Made by a program: the position numbers and the translations under genes
In this document: positions 23,347 through 34,920 of the stretch, in pieces
Numbering within the stretch: the first letter of the stretch is position 1
How the letters are laid out: each line of letters begins with the position of its first letter
DNA from: Anodontia alba
Taxonomy: Eukaryota; Mollusca; Bivalvia; Lucinida; Lucinidae
Direction of reading: 5' to 3'
DNA: 64,000 bases
Assembly (NCBI GenBank): GCA_964016985.1
Contig: OZ024829.1
Coordinates: forward strand, 73,104,110-73,168,109
Notes under the pieces: model-generated
Told to the model about the DNA's origin: nothing
The model's input: the letters and a program-made list of their open reading frames with translations, nothing else
The model's database searches: none

Positions 23347-26058
23347 ACTGAATTGACTTTTTGACCTCGATATTGACCTTGACCTTGTGATATAACATAA
23401 ACAACATATTTAAATCAATGAATGATCTAATTGTAGTAGATTAGGCATGACATATGCATTACCAACAAAAAATATAGTTAGTACACAGCAAAAAATAAAA
23501 ATTACCCCTATGAATGGTGAGTGTAAGTTATTGTATAAATTCCAGGTAGTTCAATTCAATCGACCAAAATTTGCCGGTATTTTCTAGTATTTACCGGTAA
23601 ATACCACCGGCATGGAAAATACTCATATTTGCAGACATTTTGCCAACCTTGTAGGATAGAAATATATCGGAATCTGTGGCATTGCCAGATTTATCAACAG
23701 TGACATGTTTTCTACTTTAACTGGACAATGCCTCAGAATCCAACAAACAGTCAAATCAGTAGCAAAATTTTGGTCAAAACTAAGACAGATAATATCATCT
23801 ATTATGCCTAACTTTTTCAACATTTTATTGACGGACTTGCTTAGATTTTCTTAATTTATGCACATCGATACCTGAACCAACTTACATGTCATCTAGTGTT
23901 TTAAAGGACCTCTGACAGTAGCAATGTAAATTTGCCTACAAAATGATGGAAAATAAAGTTTCAGTAAATTGCATATTTTTTATTGCAGTGGACCTCTTAG
24001 CACCTATTATTAATGTTATAAAAACAATTTTTCCAAATAAAGTGTAATTGAACCCTAAATTTGGGTAAAACTGTCCATTTTTTGCTATTGAAATGCATGG
24101 AAAATGGAAAAGTTTTTATAAAGTACTGTTTCCCCCCATCCGCTCCCCCACCCCCCACCCTCAAACACATACACACTCCCGTGCCTCAGCTAATCCTTTT
24201 GCAGACATTTGTATATGCATATTTTACACAATATATGTAAGTGGCTACCTAAGGCAAGAGGGGGTGGGGGGGAACGATACCCTAGAGACAAAAAACCTTA
24301 TTTTTTCACTCTCAGTTTAACAGTTTTAAGCATAGAAAGAAGTACAACTCTTATAATTTGAACTATTTGAACTGTTATGTCCTGGCATATTCATGTCAGT
24401 AAACACTACAATTTAATTGGTCCATATATTTGGCCATGTGCCTGACATCTGTTGCAGAAATTCAGCTTCCACTCAATACCTTAAGGATTTAAAGCATGGG
24501 TCAGTAATGTGCATTTGGAAGGCAACCGTACAACAAAAGATACCTGTACATATATTATATATATAGCCAATGAAGTGGAACTTACAGGTAGATGTGGGAT
24601 ACACAACAGGGCTCCAATTAAGTAGTCAGATATATTTTCTTATTCTACTGTGACAAAAATAACCATGGTTCTTAATTATCCATTTTGTCTTGTAGATCTA
24701 ATAAGATTTCAAAATTTATCAATTTGTATAAAAATGGTAAAAAACATATTTATCACTAGGATAACAAGCTTAGCTGGAGCACCTGGTTACATATGGGATC
24801 ACTGAACAATAAATGCTCTCACTGCTATAGGGTATGTTAAATGTTTGGTAGAAGTTTTTTTATTTTTCAGTGGAAATGTAAATTTATACCATCACTTTTA
24901 GTCGAATAATTGGCTATATACCCATGTATAAGTGTATTTTTATAAGAATATACATAAACATTCACTTACATGAAAAAAATCCAAATCTGGATCAATTTTT
25001 TATTCTAAAAATGTTACCCCTCCCTCCTATAGAAATAAAATACAGCTTCTGTACGACAAATATTTACAATTTGGCTTCTTCTTTATAGAACATGCGTCTT
25101 CCTAAAAATACTAATTATAACAGTATGGAGAACTCATAGAAGCTGGGACAACCCTCCGAAAAATAGGCAGATTGCCTATGTCACCGTCAGAGGTCTTTGG
25201 TTTTTGGAAGTTTTGACTCTGTTTTTCTGAGATTTATCAATTTGTTTACATCATTCGGAATACTCGTACCTTTCAACTTACCATTCATCTTGTGCTTATT
25301 GGCAGTCCAGCGTCTCGAGTTGTCAGCCTCGCCACGTTTCTTGAGCAGTTCTTCCTCAAACCGTTGGACGAGAACAAACAATAAGCAATTTTAAAACACA
25401 AAATAATAGAGATTGCTGCTCAATGAGCGAAAGTCAAATATTTATCTTCTTGGATAGTTACGACTTCATAATACAATTTTTAATTGCAATATTCAATCGA
25501 AGAGAGTAATTCTATGAATTCTGGCTATAAACAGTAACAGCTAATCCTAAGCCAGTCAAAATATCAAGCAAAATAAACAGCATTTGTTTTATAAATCTTA
25601 ACTTGTCGATGGCCACAAAAGCTGTGATGAAATATGCAAATTTACTCAACACCTCAGAGCAAACACATGCTGACCAATTAGAAAGCTGTTGGTATGGGAA
25701 TAGTCATAACAAAACTAATAAAGTGTAAATAACAGAACGAAACAGCTTATTGAGCGACTGATTATACGACTACCAAATGTTTACTCAAATTCAATTTATG
25801 AACACTGTCAGAAGAATTCCAAGGTTTAAATCTATGCTTATCATTAATCATTTTAATTGTTAATTATTAAAAGTAGTCTAAAAGGATGGTTCTTTTGAAA
25901 GCAAGAAGCGCATTGGATGAAAATAGCAGACTCGGCTTTACTGAGTCTGTTCATTAAAGGTAATGTAACGATCAACACTATGTTAGCCCTTGGCCCTAGA
26001 ATAAGCGATGTTTTATTTTCAAATACATCTAAATGAGCTTAATGACCCTAGAGAACAA

Positions 26059-26059
<1 letters not shown>
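23345..26059. other. Non-coding stretch
   Basis: No supported gene. A palindromic word TTTACCGGTAAATACCACCGG lies near 23595 (trimmed: TTTACCGGTAAA plus CCACCGG), matching similar words near 9665 and 13140. A 64-codon charged minus-strand frame at 25187-25381 has no recognisable domain. AGACTCGGCTTTACTGAGTCT at 25929-25949 (in part, AGACTC and GAGTCT) is an isolated copy of the stem-loop seen in the ~246-bp units. Confidence 0.45.
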
Positions 26060-26139
<80 letters not shown>

Positions 26140-26143
26140 TATA
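26060..26143. repeat. (AT)n microsatellite
   Basis: About 80 bp of AT dinucleotide with a single C interruption near its right end. Confidence 0.97.
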
Positions 26144-27070
26144 AAGTACGTAAAGCCGCTTCATGTCCATAACACAACACTAATCAGCTGTAGCAAAGAT
26201 AAAATGATGCTGAAAGGAGGGGTCATTTGGTAACAAGAAACATATGAAAGAAATGAAAAGAGCAAACTTGCTCTATTGAGCCTCTTTAGAAATAGAAATA
26301 TATAGTAGACTAACTTGTTTCGGTGACTTTTATATAAAACATGCTAGCTTCTTACAGACGGCTTCAGTGATGTCATATGTCAGTTAGATCATACATATTA
26401 AACATGTTCCTTCGCAGAAGTTAACAGCTGTTTAATTTTACATATCAGATGGAATTTTAGTTGACTTTCTTAATGATTTTTTTTCTTTGCTCATTCGTAG
26501 TGTACCACAAAATTGCCACGCGACAGCGGTGTTTGTATTTTGCTATACCAAGCCACATGACCAACATGGCTTCCGTTTAATTAATCATCTACAGAATGCG
26601 CCTTGAAAGTAGTAAAAGGCGCATATGTCCCCTAGCTTTTGACATTTATTTTGTGTTGTGAAGAATATGGTACTTTGAACGTATTCGACTTCCAATCACT
26701 ATAAGAGTTAAACAGCTGGAATTAATACTTGTCCGGTTTGTTTTATGTTGATTCAATAATGTTAAACTTTATTTCAATTATTTTTATGATTTAATTATAA
26801 GTTCATATTGCCTACCCACAAATAGAAATTGGGAACCAGTCATACTTCTTTGAACTCTTAAGGGCTGTTTTTTTTAATCCCTTTGTGTCACTAATGTTGC
26901 TCACTCTCTTAGTTTTGTTGATAGTCTGTAGATTCAACTTGAATCATTTATTACTTGGAATAAAGTGAATATACACAGGAGATGCCACACTCATTGATTG
27001 CAAAGGACAAGAAAATATACACTATACTAAAGTGAAGGATATATTCGAAATATATTTCGATCTACACCCA
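26144..27070. other. Non-coding stretch
   Basis: AT-rich. I recognised no gene, repeat or RNA. Confidence 0.5.
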
Positions 27071-27494
27071 GGCTGCGTTCAGTAAACATAATATCGCGAA
27101 GGTTTTGTCGACTTAAACAAATTGTCCGTCCAACTGTAACCATTTAATTATTTATTTATTTAGTTACTTACTGGACTTAAGTGGGTGTCATTGAAGCATT
27201 ACAGCATCCAGAGCTGTCTTTGGGCTCAGCTAACGTGACATCGTATGCGAATAAAATTATATGCTTGTATGCAACAAAATATGGAACGTTTGCTTCGTTG
27301 ATAAAATTTGTTCTTTCCTAAATAAAAACCATATGATAATTGATCTATATATATTTAATAGCATTTTCCGTCAACGAGAACAACTGCTACTATCAAATTT
27401 GTGGTCGCATGAGACGGGTTTGTTATACCCGTTCAAAAGATACAAAATAGATTATGTACACGTTTCCGAACACTCCCAGTATCTGAACGCAGCC
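27071..27494. mobile_element. Possible small inverted-repeat element
   Basis: GGCTGCGTTCAG at 27071-27082 is mirrored by CTGAACGCAGCC at 27483-27494. This gives a 424-bp segment with 12-bp inverted ends. No target duplication was identified. The 95-codon frame starting at 27261 inside it has no recognisable domain. The pairing could be chance. Confidence 0.35.
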
Positions 27495-27759
27495 TTAGTT
27501 GAACTAAACTATAGTCTGATTCAAAGCTGTTATTTATACAACCAATAGGTGCTGTACTTAAAAATAATTGTGTTCTATATTTATGGCGATGACTATATTA
27601 CAGCAGTTTTTTAGTTGAAGAAAGCTTGATTCTGAGTTTGGAATGCAACTCCATAACTTTTTAATGGAGCCGGAAAGCATCTCAGTATGAACGCTCCATA
27701 TGAGATAGATTAACTTTTCTGCCTGTGTGACTTAGGTGCTGTAAGACCGGATACCGAAA

Positions 27760-27892
27760 CTATGGTGCGCCTAAACACCCCAAGGCACCCTACGATACCC
27801 CAGGAAAACCTTTTAGTGTCACCGTCTTTACTCCAGACTGTGCACTCAGAATGGATAAGCTAAGACAAGATACTATGGTGCGCCCAAACGCC
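27760..27892. repeat. Dispersed repeat fragment
   Basis: ACTATGGTGCGCC blocks lie at 27760 and 27873, with TTTACTCCAGACTGTGCA at 27828. The last motif recurs at 33140 and 33269, and a CTATGGTGCACC relative recurs at 33333. It is a dispersed family without coding potential. Confidence 0.6.
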
Positions 27893-28045
27893 CCATGGCC
27901 GTGGTGCAGTGGTAAAGCATCGGATTCAAGATCCTGAGTTCGAGTACCTAGTGTTGTGATCTTGAGCAAGACACTTTATCCAAATTGCATAATACTCATA
28001 AAAAGTATGCCGCACTATATATATGAAGCAGGGAAAGGACTCGGC
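27893..28045 (+). mobile_element. tRNA-derived SINE
   Basis: The head resembles a tRNA gene, with an A-box-like GTGGTGCAGTGG at about 27901 and a B-box-like GAGTTCGAGTACC at about 27935, correctly spaced. The body includes CTTGAGCAAGACACTTTATCC (given here minus its last base), a phrase I know from several metazoan SINE tails. It would be transcribed by RNA polymerase III and moved by a LINE-type enzyme. The 3' boundary is approximate. It is not a functional tRNA. Confidence 0.7.
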
Positions 28046-28077
28046 ACAAGAGGAGAATATAGAAGAAAAATAATGAA

Positions 28078-28210
28078 TTCACATGCTCTTTTTTTCTTTA
28101 ATTGTCTCATTAATAACTGCATTTCGTTAGACAACTCTTCAGTGTCAACGTGACAATAAAAAATGGCGGCTTTTTTTTCTGTGGCAATTAAAGAAAAAAG
28201 AGCATGTGAA
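28078..28210. mobile_element. 133-bp MITE-like inverted-repeat element
   Basis: TTCACATGCTCTTTTTTTCT...AATTG at 28078-28104 is the inverted counterpart of CAATTAAAGAAAAAAGAGCA...GAA at 28185-28210. About 26 nt pair with one length difference in the T run. The middle is unremarkable. No target duplication was identified. Confidence 0.6.
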
Positions 28211-28407
28211 GTAATTTTTATTTTTTGTATATACATATATGTGTGTGAGAGAGAGAGATTCGCCAAGGCCCTATGCGCGCTAAGCATTCAAAACCAGCTG
28301 AATCAATTAGTTCAAACTGTAGAATGGCTGGTAGAAAGCGCAAAAACAGGCGGTTTATCAGAGAACAGAACGATGAAGACTGGAAACGCTCAAAGAAGAG
28401 GAAACAT

Positions 28408-28482
28408 CAGATTCAAAGAGGGAAAGAAACAGGTCTGAATCTAATCAGATTCAAAGAGGGAAAGAAATTGGTCTGAATCCAT
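28408..28482 (+). repeat. 38-bp tandem duplication
   Basis: Two near-identical copies of a block beginning CAGATTCAAAGAGGGAAAGA start at 28408 and 28446. It is not a multiple of three, so it shifts the frame of anything crossing it. Confidence 0.9.
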
Positions 28483-28489
28483 CTAGTAA

Positions 28490-30794
28490 GCTTCTCACAG
28501 ACACTGATTATATTCTACTCAGAAAAGGGTTATCGTTTTGTCCGAGGACTAGGAATCATAACGCTATAAACTCGCAGAAGAGATGATCAATTTTAGCAAA
28601 AGGTTACATCTGAAGGAATACTTTTAAGTAAAACCCGAAGAGGATGCTTTAGTAAATAAAGATTTAAGCGAGTATAAAGAAATGTCTTTCTTAAAAAGGA
28701 AGTCTACATTTACCCCTTCTGCTGGACGGGATACATACTTGGATTTCTACATTGAGGCCATACATCAAGAAATTTTTAATTCGCTTCCTAAAAAGTCTAG
28801 ATATACAATCATATCCGAAGAAGAACTAAAGTGTCTACAACGTCTGTCCATCGACCCTGACATTATCATCAAGAAAGCAGATGAACCAAGTACTATAGTG
28901 ATAATGGACCTAGGTAGTTACATTCAGGAATTTGATGACAGGTACACAATGATACATATTATGAAAAACTGGATGTGGAATTTTCAGGTATTGTTGAAAT
29001 GAATGTTTTAAACTGCCTCAGTGAAATCAGTGAACATAATGAAAGCAAGTTTAAAGCTTTCGATGCGTTATCCGATAGTATACGTATTCCTCAATTCTAC
29101 ATTCTTCCAAAAATACATAAATCATGTGATGATGCACTTCCTATAGGATACCCAGATCGTTCTATTGTTTCTGCTTGTAACTCGCACACTGACCATGTTT
29201 TGATATATATAGATTATATTTTGAAACTCCATATGCACTGGGTCACTGCCGTCTTATGTCAAAGATACAACTGATTTTATCACAAAACTAAAACAATTTC
29301 AAGTAACATACTAGAAGATTTACCTAGTCACTCTTGATGTTAGTTCATTGTACACTAATATCCCCATGAAGACGGTATCTAAACGTGTCGATATGTTCTT
29401 AAGAATAATGGCCATAGTAGTGGCAGTTTGTCTGTAGATAACATTTGTTCACTTATTGAATTAGTTTTGAAAAAAAAAAACAGTTATTTCGTTATATGGT
29501 ATTTGTTATCATTAGAGAACAAGTACGGCCATGTGTAGTTCTATGGTTCCGGCATATGTTTCCCTTTTTGGACAGGTTTTTCAAAATCCTACCTTTAAAA
29601 TTGCGTTGGCCGAGCGGGCATCGGGCGGGCGGACGTCGGGCGTAAGGCAAGGTTTATCTTTCAGTTAACGTTTTTGAAAAACCCGAACGTAATGCCGTTA
29701 GGCGTTTTCATTTTTATAGGTAAATTTGAGTTGGATTAAATGAAAAGTTATTCTGAAAAGTGCACACTTTGTTTATGGTTTTTAGAGGACATTCTTATTG
29801 TTTGGACACAAGTCTCGATAAATTACATGAATTTATCAAGTGCCTTATCTATTTTCATCCATACTTTAAATTTTCGTATGATATTACGTATGATATTTCT
29901 GAAACAAAAGTATCTTTCCTGGATGTAGATATTCTGCTACAGAAAAATTACATCTCAACAAGTGTACATGTAAAAAGTACCAACATTCGTCAATACGTTG
30001 AGTAGTCATGATGTCATCCCAGGGCGTGTAAGAATGGCATTCCTTACAATCAAGCAAAGCGCTACAGGCAGATTATGTCTGATGATGTAGATTTTTCAAA
30101 ACGCTTTGACTGATCTCAGAGACTTCTTCACTGTAAGAAACTATCCAGAAGCTGTGATCAGCGTTTAATGAAGTATGTAAACTTTCCCAAAGTGAGGCTT
30201 TTGTGCCCAGTTGGAAAAAAGACAACAGTTCAAATATAATGCATTTGTTATCGAGTAAAACACATCTTTACCTCATATAGGATATATCATGAACATATAT
30301 AGGGATTTCTTACAAATCTCTAGTAACTCATCTGTAAAAGAACTGCATGAATATAAAACTGCGATGGCATACAAACGTCCTCGAAATATAAAGGTTATAG
30401 AGGTTATAAAGTCGAAGTTTTCAGAAACGTCAGAGCTTAAGTTTTCTTCCTCTAAATGTAAGAGACCCAGATGCACTTACTGTTCACGCATTATTGAGAG
30501 TGTACATTTGTCGAGTTCACAAACTGTACTTCATTCAAATTGAACTATGATACAAACTGCAATACAAGAAATGTTAATTACCTCATTTCGTGTGAAAAGT
30601 ATGACAAGCAGTACCTTAAGCAAACTACTCAACAAGTGTCGAAAGGAATGAACAGTCATAAATTTGCTATCACTAATTTCAAAGACCCCGATTTCTCAAC
30701 TCATGTTGCTACACACTTTAATGCTGATGATCATAGTTTGAGCCAGTTTTATGCCTATAGGCATTGTTCCGGGCGATATCGAAAGGCTGTTTAA
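28490..30794 (+). pseudogene. Decayed Penelope-like element
   Basis: Fragments in order follow a Penelope-like RT: LLRKGLSFCP (about 28520), FTPSAGRDTYLDFYI (about 28710), IIIKKADEPSTIVIMD (about 28865), and QFYILPKIHK (about 29092). Next come SIVSACNSHTDHVL (about 29160), motif A as VTLDVSSLYTNIP (about 29330), a STAM...MVPAYVSLF remnant (about 29520), a motif C region reading FLEDILIVW (about 29780), and ETKVSFLDVDILL. The C-terminal part has AYKRPRN and CKRPRCTYC (about 30455), then NVNYLISCEKYDKQYLKQT...THVATHFN (30570-30720), the position of a GIY-YIG endonuclease. The catalytic box has LED where DD is expected and the GIY/YIG residues are lost. Frames shift repeatedly. A GC-rich interruption lies near 29610-29650. 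Confidence 0.82.
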
Positions 30795-30899
30795 GGATAT
30801 TACTGGATTCATAAACTAGGAACAAAGTTTCCCAGCGGACTAAATACAAAGTTGATATACAATGTTGAACAGGAATTTTAGGGTATGCAGCTAACCCTT

Positions 30900-31006
30900 C
30901 CCAGCGGGCGCTTAGCGCTGGGGCGGCATCGATTCGGCGTTGATTCAATGTCAAGACGTTAAATCGACGTTGAGTCGACGGTTTTCAATATTATGTGCCC
31001 GCTGGG
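30900..31006. mobile_element. 107-bp CCCAGCGGGC element
   Basis: It is bounded by CCCAGCGGGCGC on the left and GTGCCCGCTGGG on the right, a perfect inverted repeat over 10 nt. The interior has repeated GTTGA/TCGACG words (ATCGACGTTGAGTCGACG at 30963). A further TIR-like CCCAGCGGA lies at 30832. It is a very small non-autonomous element with no open frame. It abuts the end of the Penelope-like relic. Confidence 0.7.
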
Positions 31007-31249
31007 TCTATTCGTTTTGTATTTACATTCGTCCGTGGCTGTTAAGTATGGCTCCGCTTCCGTTTTAGACAAATCTATCCGACTTTCCTTTTGAACTTAT
31101 AATTCAATCAATATACGCATAAGGGTATAATTTTCTTTATAGCACCTGTGTTTTGCTTGCTATTCAAAATACTATTGGTAATGAGTGTTGGCCGCTTGCT
31201 CGAAATGTATACTTCCGAACGAACCTTCAATACAACTGACTTTTGGTAT

Positions 31250-31620
31250 TATGGGGTGCGAGCGGTAAGATCAACCTGCGCGCCCGCTTTGTCTGGGGCA
31301 GAGATTCTTTGGGCGCGCAATCCGCGTACGCATCCGCACGTTCATATGCTTACGTATGCGAATGCGCTTGTGGATGCGGGTGCGGGCTGTATATATTGCG
31401 CGCGTATGGAGTCCTTGCCTTTTCGGTATAGTATTATGGGATGCTAGCAGTAAAATCTTATATTACAAGACAAGGAGAGGGATTCTATGGGCGCGCGATG
31501 CGCGTATGCATCCGCACGTTCATGCGCTTATGCATGCGTGTGCGCTTGTGGATGCCGGTGCGGGATGTATGTTGCGCTGCATGGACTGCTTGCCTTTTCG
31601 ATGGTTTTATTGTCCGCACT
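31250..31620 (+). repeat. GC-rich ~180-bp tandem duplication
   Basis: Two diverged copies, with the matching blocks starting at about 31311 and 31490, in otherwise AT-rich DNA. Shared words include CATCCGCACGTTCAT, GCGCTTGTGGATGC and CTTGCCTTTTCG. All three plus-strand frames are largely open because of the composition. The peptide HPHVH...ALVDAGAGC appears in both copies, but the nucleotides are as conserved as the protein, so coding is not demonstrated. Confidence 0.75.
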
Positions 31621-31661
31621 TAACGACTGTCCATGGCTTTCCTATTATTTTTTGGGTGAGA

Positions 31662-32511
31662 CTAAAACGCTGAATGTTTTGCTGAATTCAGCAACCTGCT
31701 GATCAGCTAAAAGGATCTAAAACGGTGGATTGCTGATATGCTGAATATAAATATTATACCATATTTTGGTTAAATGTTAATTAAGGATGTCTTCCTATAA
31801 ATGTATAGCCTGTCAAACTTCCAGATCTTATAAGTATGTATGGGTACTTTTTAGAATGAATGAATGACTGAATGACTGAATGAATGAATGAATGAATATC
31901 ATGTTTATAAATAATTCAGTACGATTTTGACATGAAGATCAATAGTTTAACCTGAGAAATCTAATTAATCATTGACAATTGTTTCATTCATTATTAATAA
32001 ATTTAAACAGTCCCTCCAAATTGAAAACAACTTTCAGATATATAGCCAATGTAGACAAGACAACATTGCGCTTTATCACAATTTAGATGGTTTAGTTTTG
32101 TTTTATCCTTTCTATTTCTTTCAGTTTTTACCGTGCTATTGTTTATGTAATGATTCCAACAAAACATTTGGACACAACACAATCTTTTTTTTTTTTTCAT
32201 AAAACATCATGAAGCATATCGACAAATATTTGTGACTTAAACCAGTATATCAAACAGCAGTCTGAAACCATTACATGCTGGCATAATGGGTCATGATCTA
32301 TGTTAAGCATCCGACTTAGCAGAAACAGACATTTCTCTGCTACGAAACCTTCCTAGATGTATGCAGTGCACAATAAAATATCTCGACAAACAGCCAAATG
32401 TGCCGTTAAAACTATTTCAATAATAAATTCAGCATATCGACTACTCAGCGTTTTAGACCCCTTTAGTTTATTAACAGGTCGATGAATTCAGCAAGAAATT
32501 TAGCGTTTAAG
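31662..32511. mobile_element. 850-bp element with ~90-bp inverted ends
   Basis: The left end (31662-31752: TAAAACGCTGAATG, GCTGAATTCAGCAACCTG, GATATGCTGAATA) is the imperfect reverse complement of 32420-32511 (TTCAGCATATCGACTACTCA, CAGGTCGATGAATTCAGC, TTAGCGTTTA). The interior contains a TGAA microsatellite at 31856-31897 and no credible gene; the frames at 31972-32202 are low-complexity shadows. It is a non-autonomous DNA transposon of unrecognised family. Confidence 0.75.
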
Positions 32512-32960
32512 AACGACCCTTACTTTTGGTATATATTCGGACCACCTCGTGCGTGTGCATGCACAGGCTGATGTGAATTATAGCTTGAAGCCCTTTGTTA
32601 CTTACAGGATATGCGCCTCTGTTGTATACCCGAGTAAGTCTGTTTGCATATAGTAATGTATATTACACAAAATGTTTGTTTCTTTGCTACGGATATTTTT
32701 CAGTTACTTTCAGATTTTTTTTCAATTAATTTTGATCTATTTTGTCACGTTTTGCTGTGAAAAAAATCATGACAAAGTCTGCTTTATACCTTTGCAAATA
32801 ACAAAGGCGCAACTCAGCCTGTACATCCGCGCAGTCCGATCGGCTTCTTTCTTGTTCGCTGCTTCATATGGCTCTTTTCATATACTCGGGATTCCATGAT
32901 CTGATACAGTAGCGTTGCGTATGTCACGTTACGTTTCACAAACGGAAGTGACATAAAATG

Positions 32961-33062
32961 TATTTTTTTTTTTTTTTTTTTTTTGCTTTTTTTTCCAAAT
33001 GGAGTTCTGAAGAAGACGTGAAGTTGAAACGTTAAATAAACTGTGTTTCGTATTATTTCTTT

Positions 33063-33129
<67 letters not shown>
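32961..33129. repeat. Poly(T) and (AG)n tracts
   Basis: A T run at 32961-32984, and an AG dinucleotide run at 33067-33129. The ORFs reading LSLSLS across the second are artefacts. Confidence 0.95.
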
Positions 33130-33133
<4 letters not shown>

Positions 33134-33927
33134 CATCGCCTTTACTCCAGACTGTGCATTCAGAGTATTCACGTTTCATGTAACACAATCTTAACACTTA
33201 GACACCCGTAAGACTACCTTATCATGTGATCAACTTCAATCCATACAGCATGGCGACCTTTTAATGTTACTGCCTTTACTCCAGATTGTCTAAGCATTGA
33301 GAATCTTTACGTTGCATCTCACCCCGCCTGAAACTATGGTGCACCTTAACGCTCCAAGACACCCTATGACACACGGCCTGAGAACGCTCATTATTTGATG
33401 GAGATTCGGGGCCCTAGAAAGTTGTGGACGGCGTGCTTAGGAATCGTATTCGTTACATTTTTATTATACTGTCTTTAGGTGACAGACCTATAAATGTAAC
33501 GAGAGCCTCGATTTGCTAAAATCGGAAAGGTTTATTAACGACCTGCAATGACCTGCATATAATTTAAAATTATAACAACACTGCTCAAATCGGAAAGGTT
33601 TATTGACAACCTGCATATAATTTAAAATAATAACAACAACGGAGCATTTCCAAACTTGTTTGTGTTTTTCAATCAGTCGATCTGTTGTCTTTGTATGGCC
33701 GAGAAAGCAGAAGTTATGTAATAGTGTGTGTGTTTGTTCGGTTTCTGAAATTAGGGTACCAGTATTTGATAGGTAAAAGCAGCCTTCTATGTTGGTTATG
33801 ACCTTAGTTCTTTGGTATTCTTAGGTAGGCTTGAGAACGTTCTTTAATTTGATGGTAGACTGAGGGGCCCGTAAAGTTGTGGAGAACGTGCTTAGTAACC
33901 GCATTCGTTATATTTAGTATAGAAATA
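33130..33927. repeat. Mixed direct repeats
   Basis: Three overlapping patterns are seen. TTTACTCCAGA blocks at 33140 and 33269 belong to the family seen at 27828. A ~70-bp direct duplication (AATCGGAAAGGTTTATT...CTGCATATAATTTAAAA) has copies at about 33520 and 33588. A ~100-bp pair beginning TGAGAACG has copies at about 33380 and 33830; both contain AAAGTTGTGGA and a TTCGTTA-type end. No gene. Confidence 0.65.
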
Positions 33928-34918
33928 CGAGGTACAGTCGAAAAGGTCCCCGACTGATTGCATAACTTCAACACTACTTCGAATTTCAAAACGAAAAATA
34001 CATCAGAGTAAAATTTGAATTATTTCCGAAAATTTGGTGTATTCCTCTCAAGAGTGAATAAGAAAAACCGTCTAACATTCAATTTTAAAGACATGGCGGT
34101 TACACACCACGGCGCACGTCAGACAGGCGAATCGTGACGTTACGTAGTCGAAACGGAACACATGGATTTCATTAGAAAAACTACTTTTTCGCAAAATATT
34201 CGCCACCAACTCTTAAATAATGTGAATGTCTTTTCATCTATTTATTGGAAATGCCTTGTACCAATTACTGTCGTATCCGTTCACTATACTTCTCACTTTC
34301 ATACGAAATTCCATAAGACAATCCCCTTAACAGCAATTTCATCTACAGAAAGAGGTCTTGTAGTCCTGTTATAATCATGTATATAAACTCTCCCGATGCC
34401 AGTCAAATACGATGCTTCTACTATATATTCCTGGTTGTTCTGGCGTGCATATACATCCAGTGTTTGTAGATGTCATTTCCACCCTACACAAAATTTAATC
34501 ATACTTCGCTGTGCCGTACGTTTTTTCTGACGTTACCTTTCTTTTGCAGGTAATCGGTTTTCAATGTCGTCAAGATGTCATTTTATGACTGATGATGTCC
34601 AAACCTAGCACACGTCATGGCTATTCCTTCTTCTAGCGTCATGCGAAAAATTACGAAATTATAATGCGTATTGATCAAGTCTGGAAGAAAAACTAACCAG
34701 CCAGCTGTGTCAAATGTGAACGTTTACGACGTGCGCCGTAGTCACGACCGTGCATTTCTATAGCAGCAGACTACGCGCGTGATTTTAAATTCAAAATCAT
34801 AAACTGAGTAGCGAAAACTCACAATAAATCAATCATTTTATTGACAGTATTTTGTAAACAAGTTCAGTCATTAGACTGAATTTCTATTGCTGTCCAGGAA
34901 CTTTTTAACTGTACCTCG
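33928..34918. mobile_element. Mariner-type non-autonomous element
   Basis: 991 bp flanked by TA on both sides (33926-33927 and 34919-34920), the target duplication typical of Tc1/mariner elements. The ends begin CGAGGTACAGTCGAAAAGGT on the left, and CGAGGTACAGTTAAAAAGTT when the right end is read inward. No transposase remnant was recognised inside; the 70-codon frame at 34162-34374 has no mariner motif. Its ends differ from those of the mariner at 42584, so a different transposase would mobilise it. Confidence 0.8.
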
Positions 34919-34920
34919 TA

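Noticed and set aside
27897..27950. Candidate tRNA gene
   Set aside because: A and B boxes are present, but the acceptor stem cannot be paired and a SINE tail follows. Annotated as a SINE head.
32814..33197. 127-codon frame with SLSLSL
   Set aside because: Translation of the (AG)n run plus a poly(T) tract.
33381..33930. Possible LTR pair (two ~100-bp direct repeats 450 bp apart)
   Set aside because: No TG...CA ends, no primer-binding site or coding region between them, and the match is patchy.
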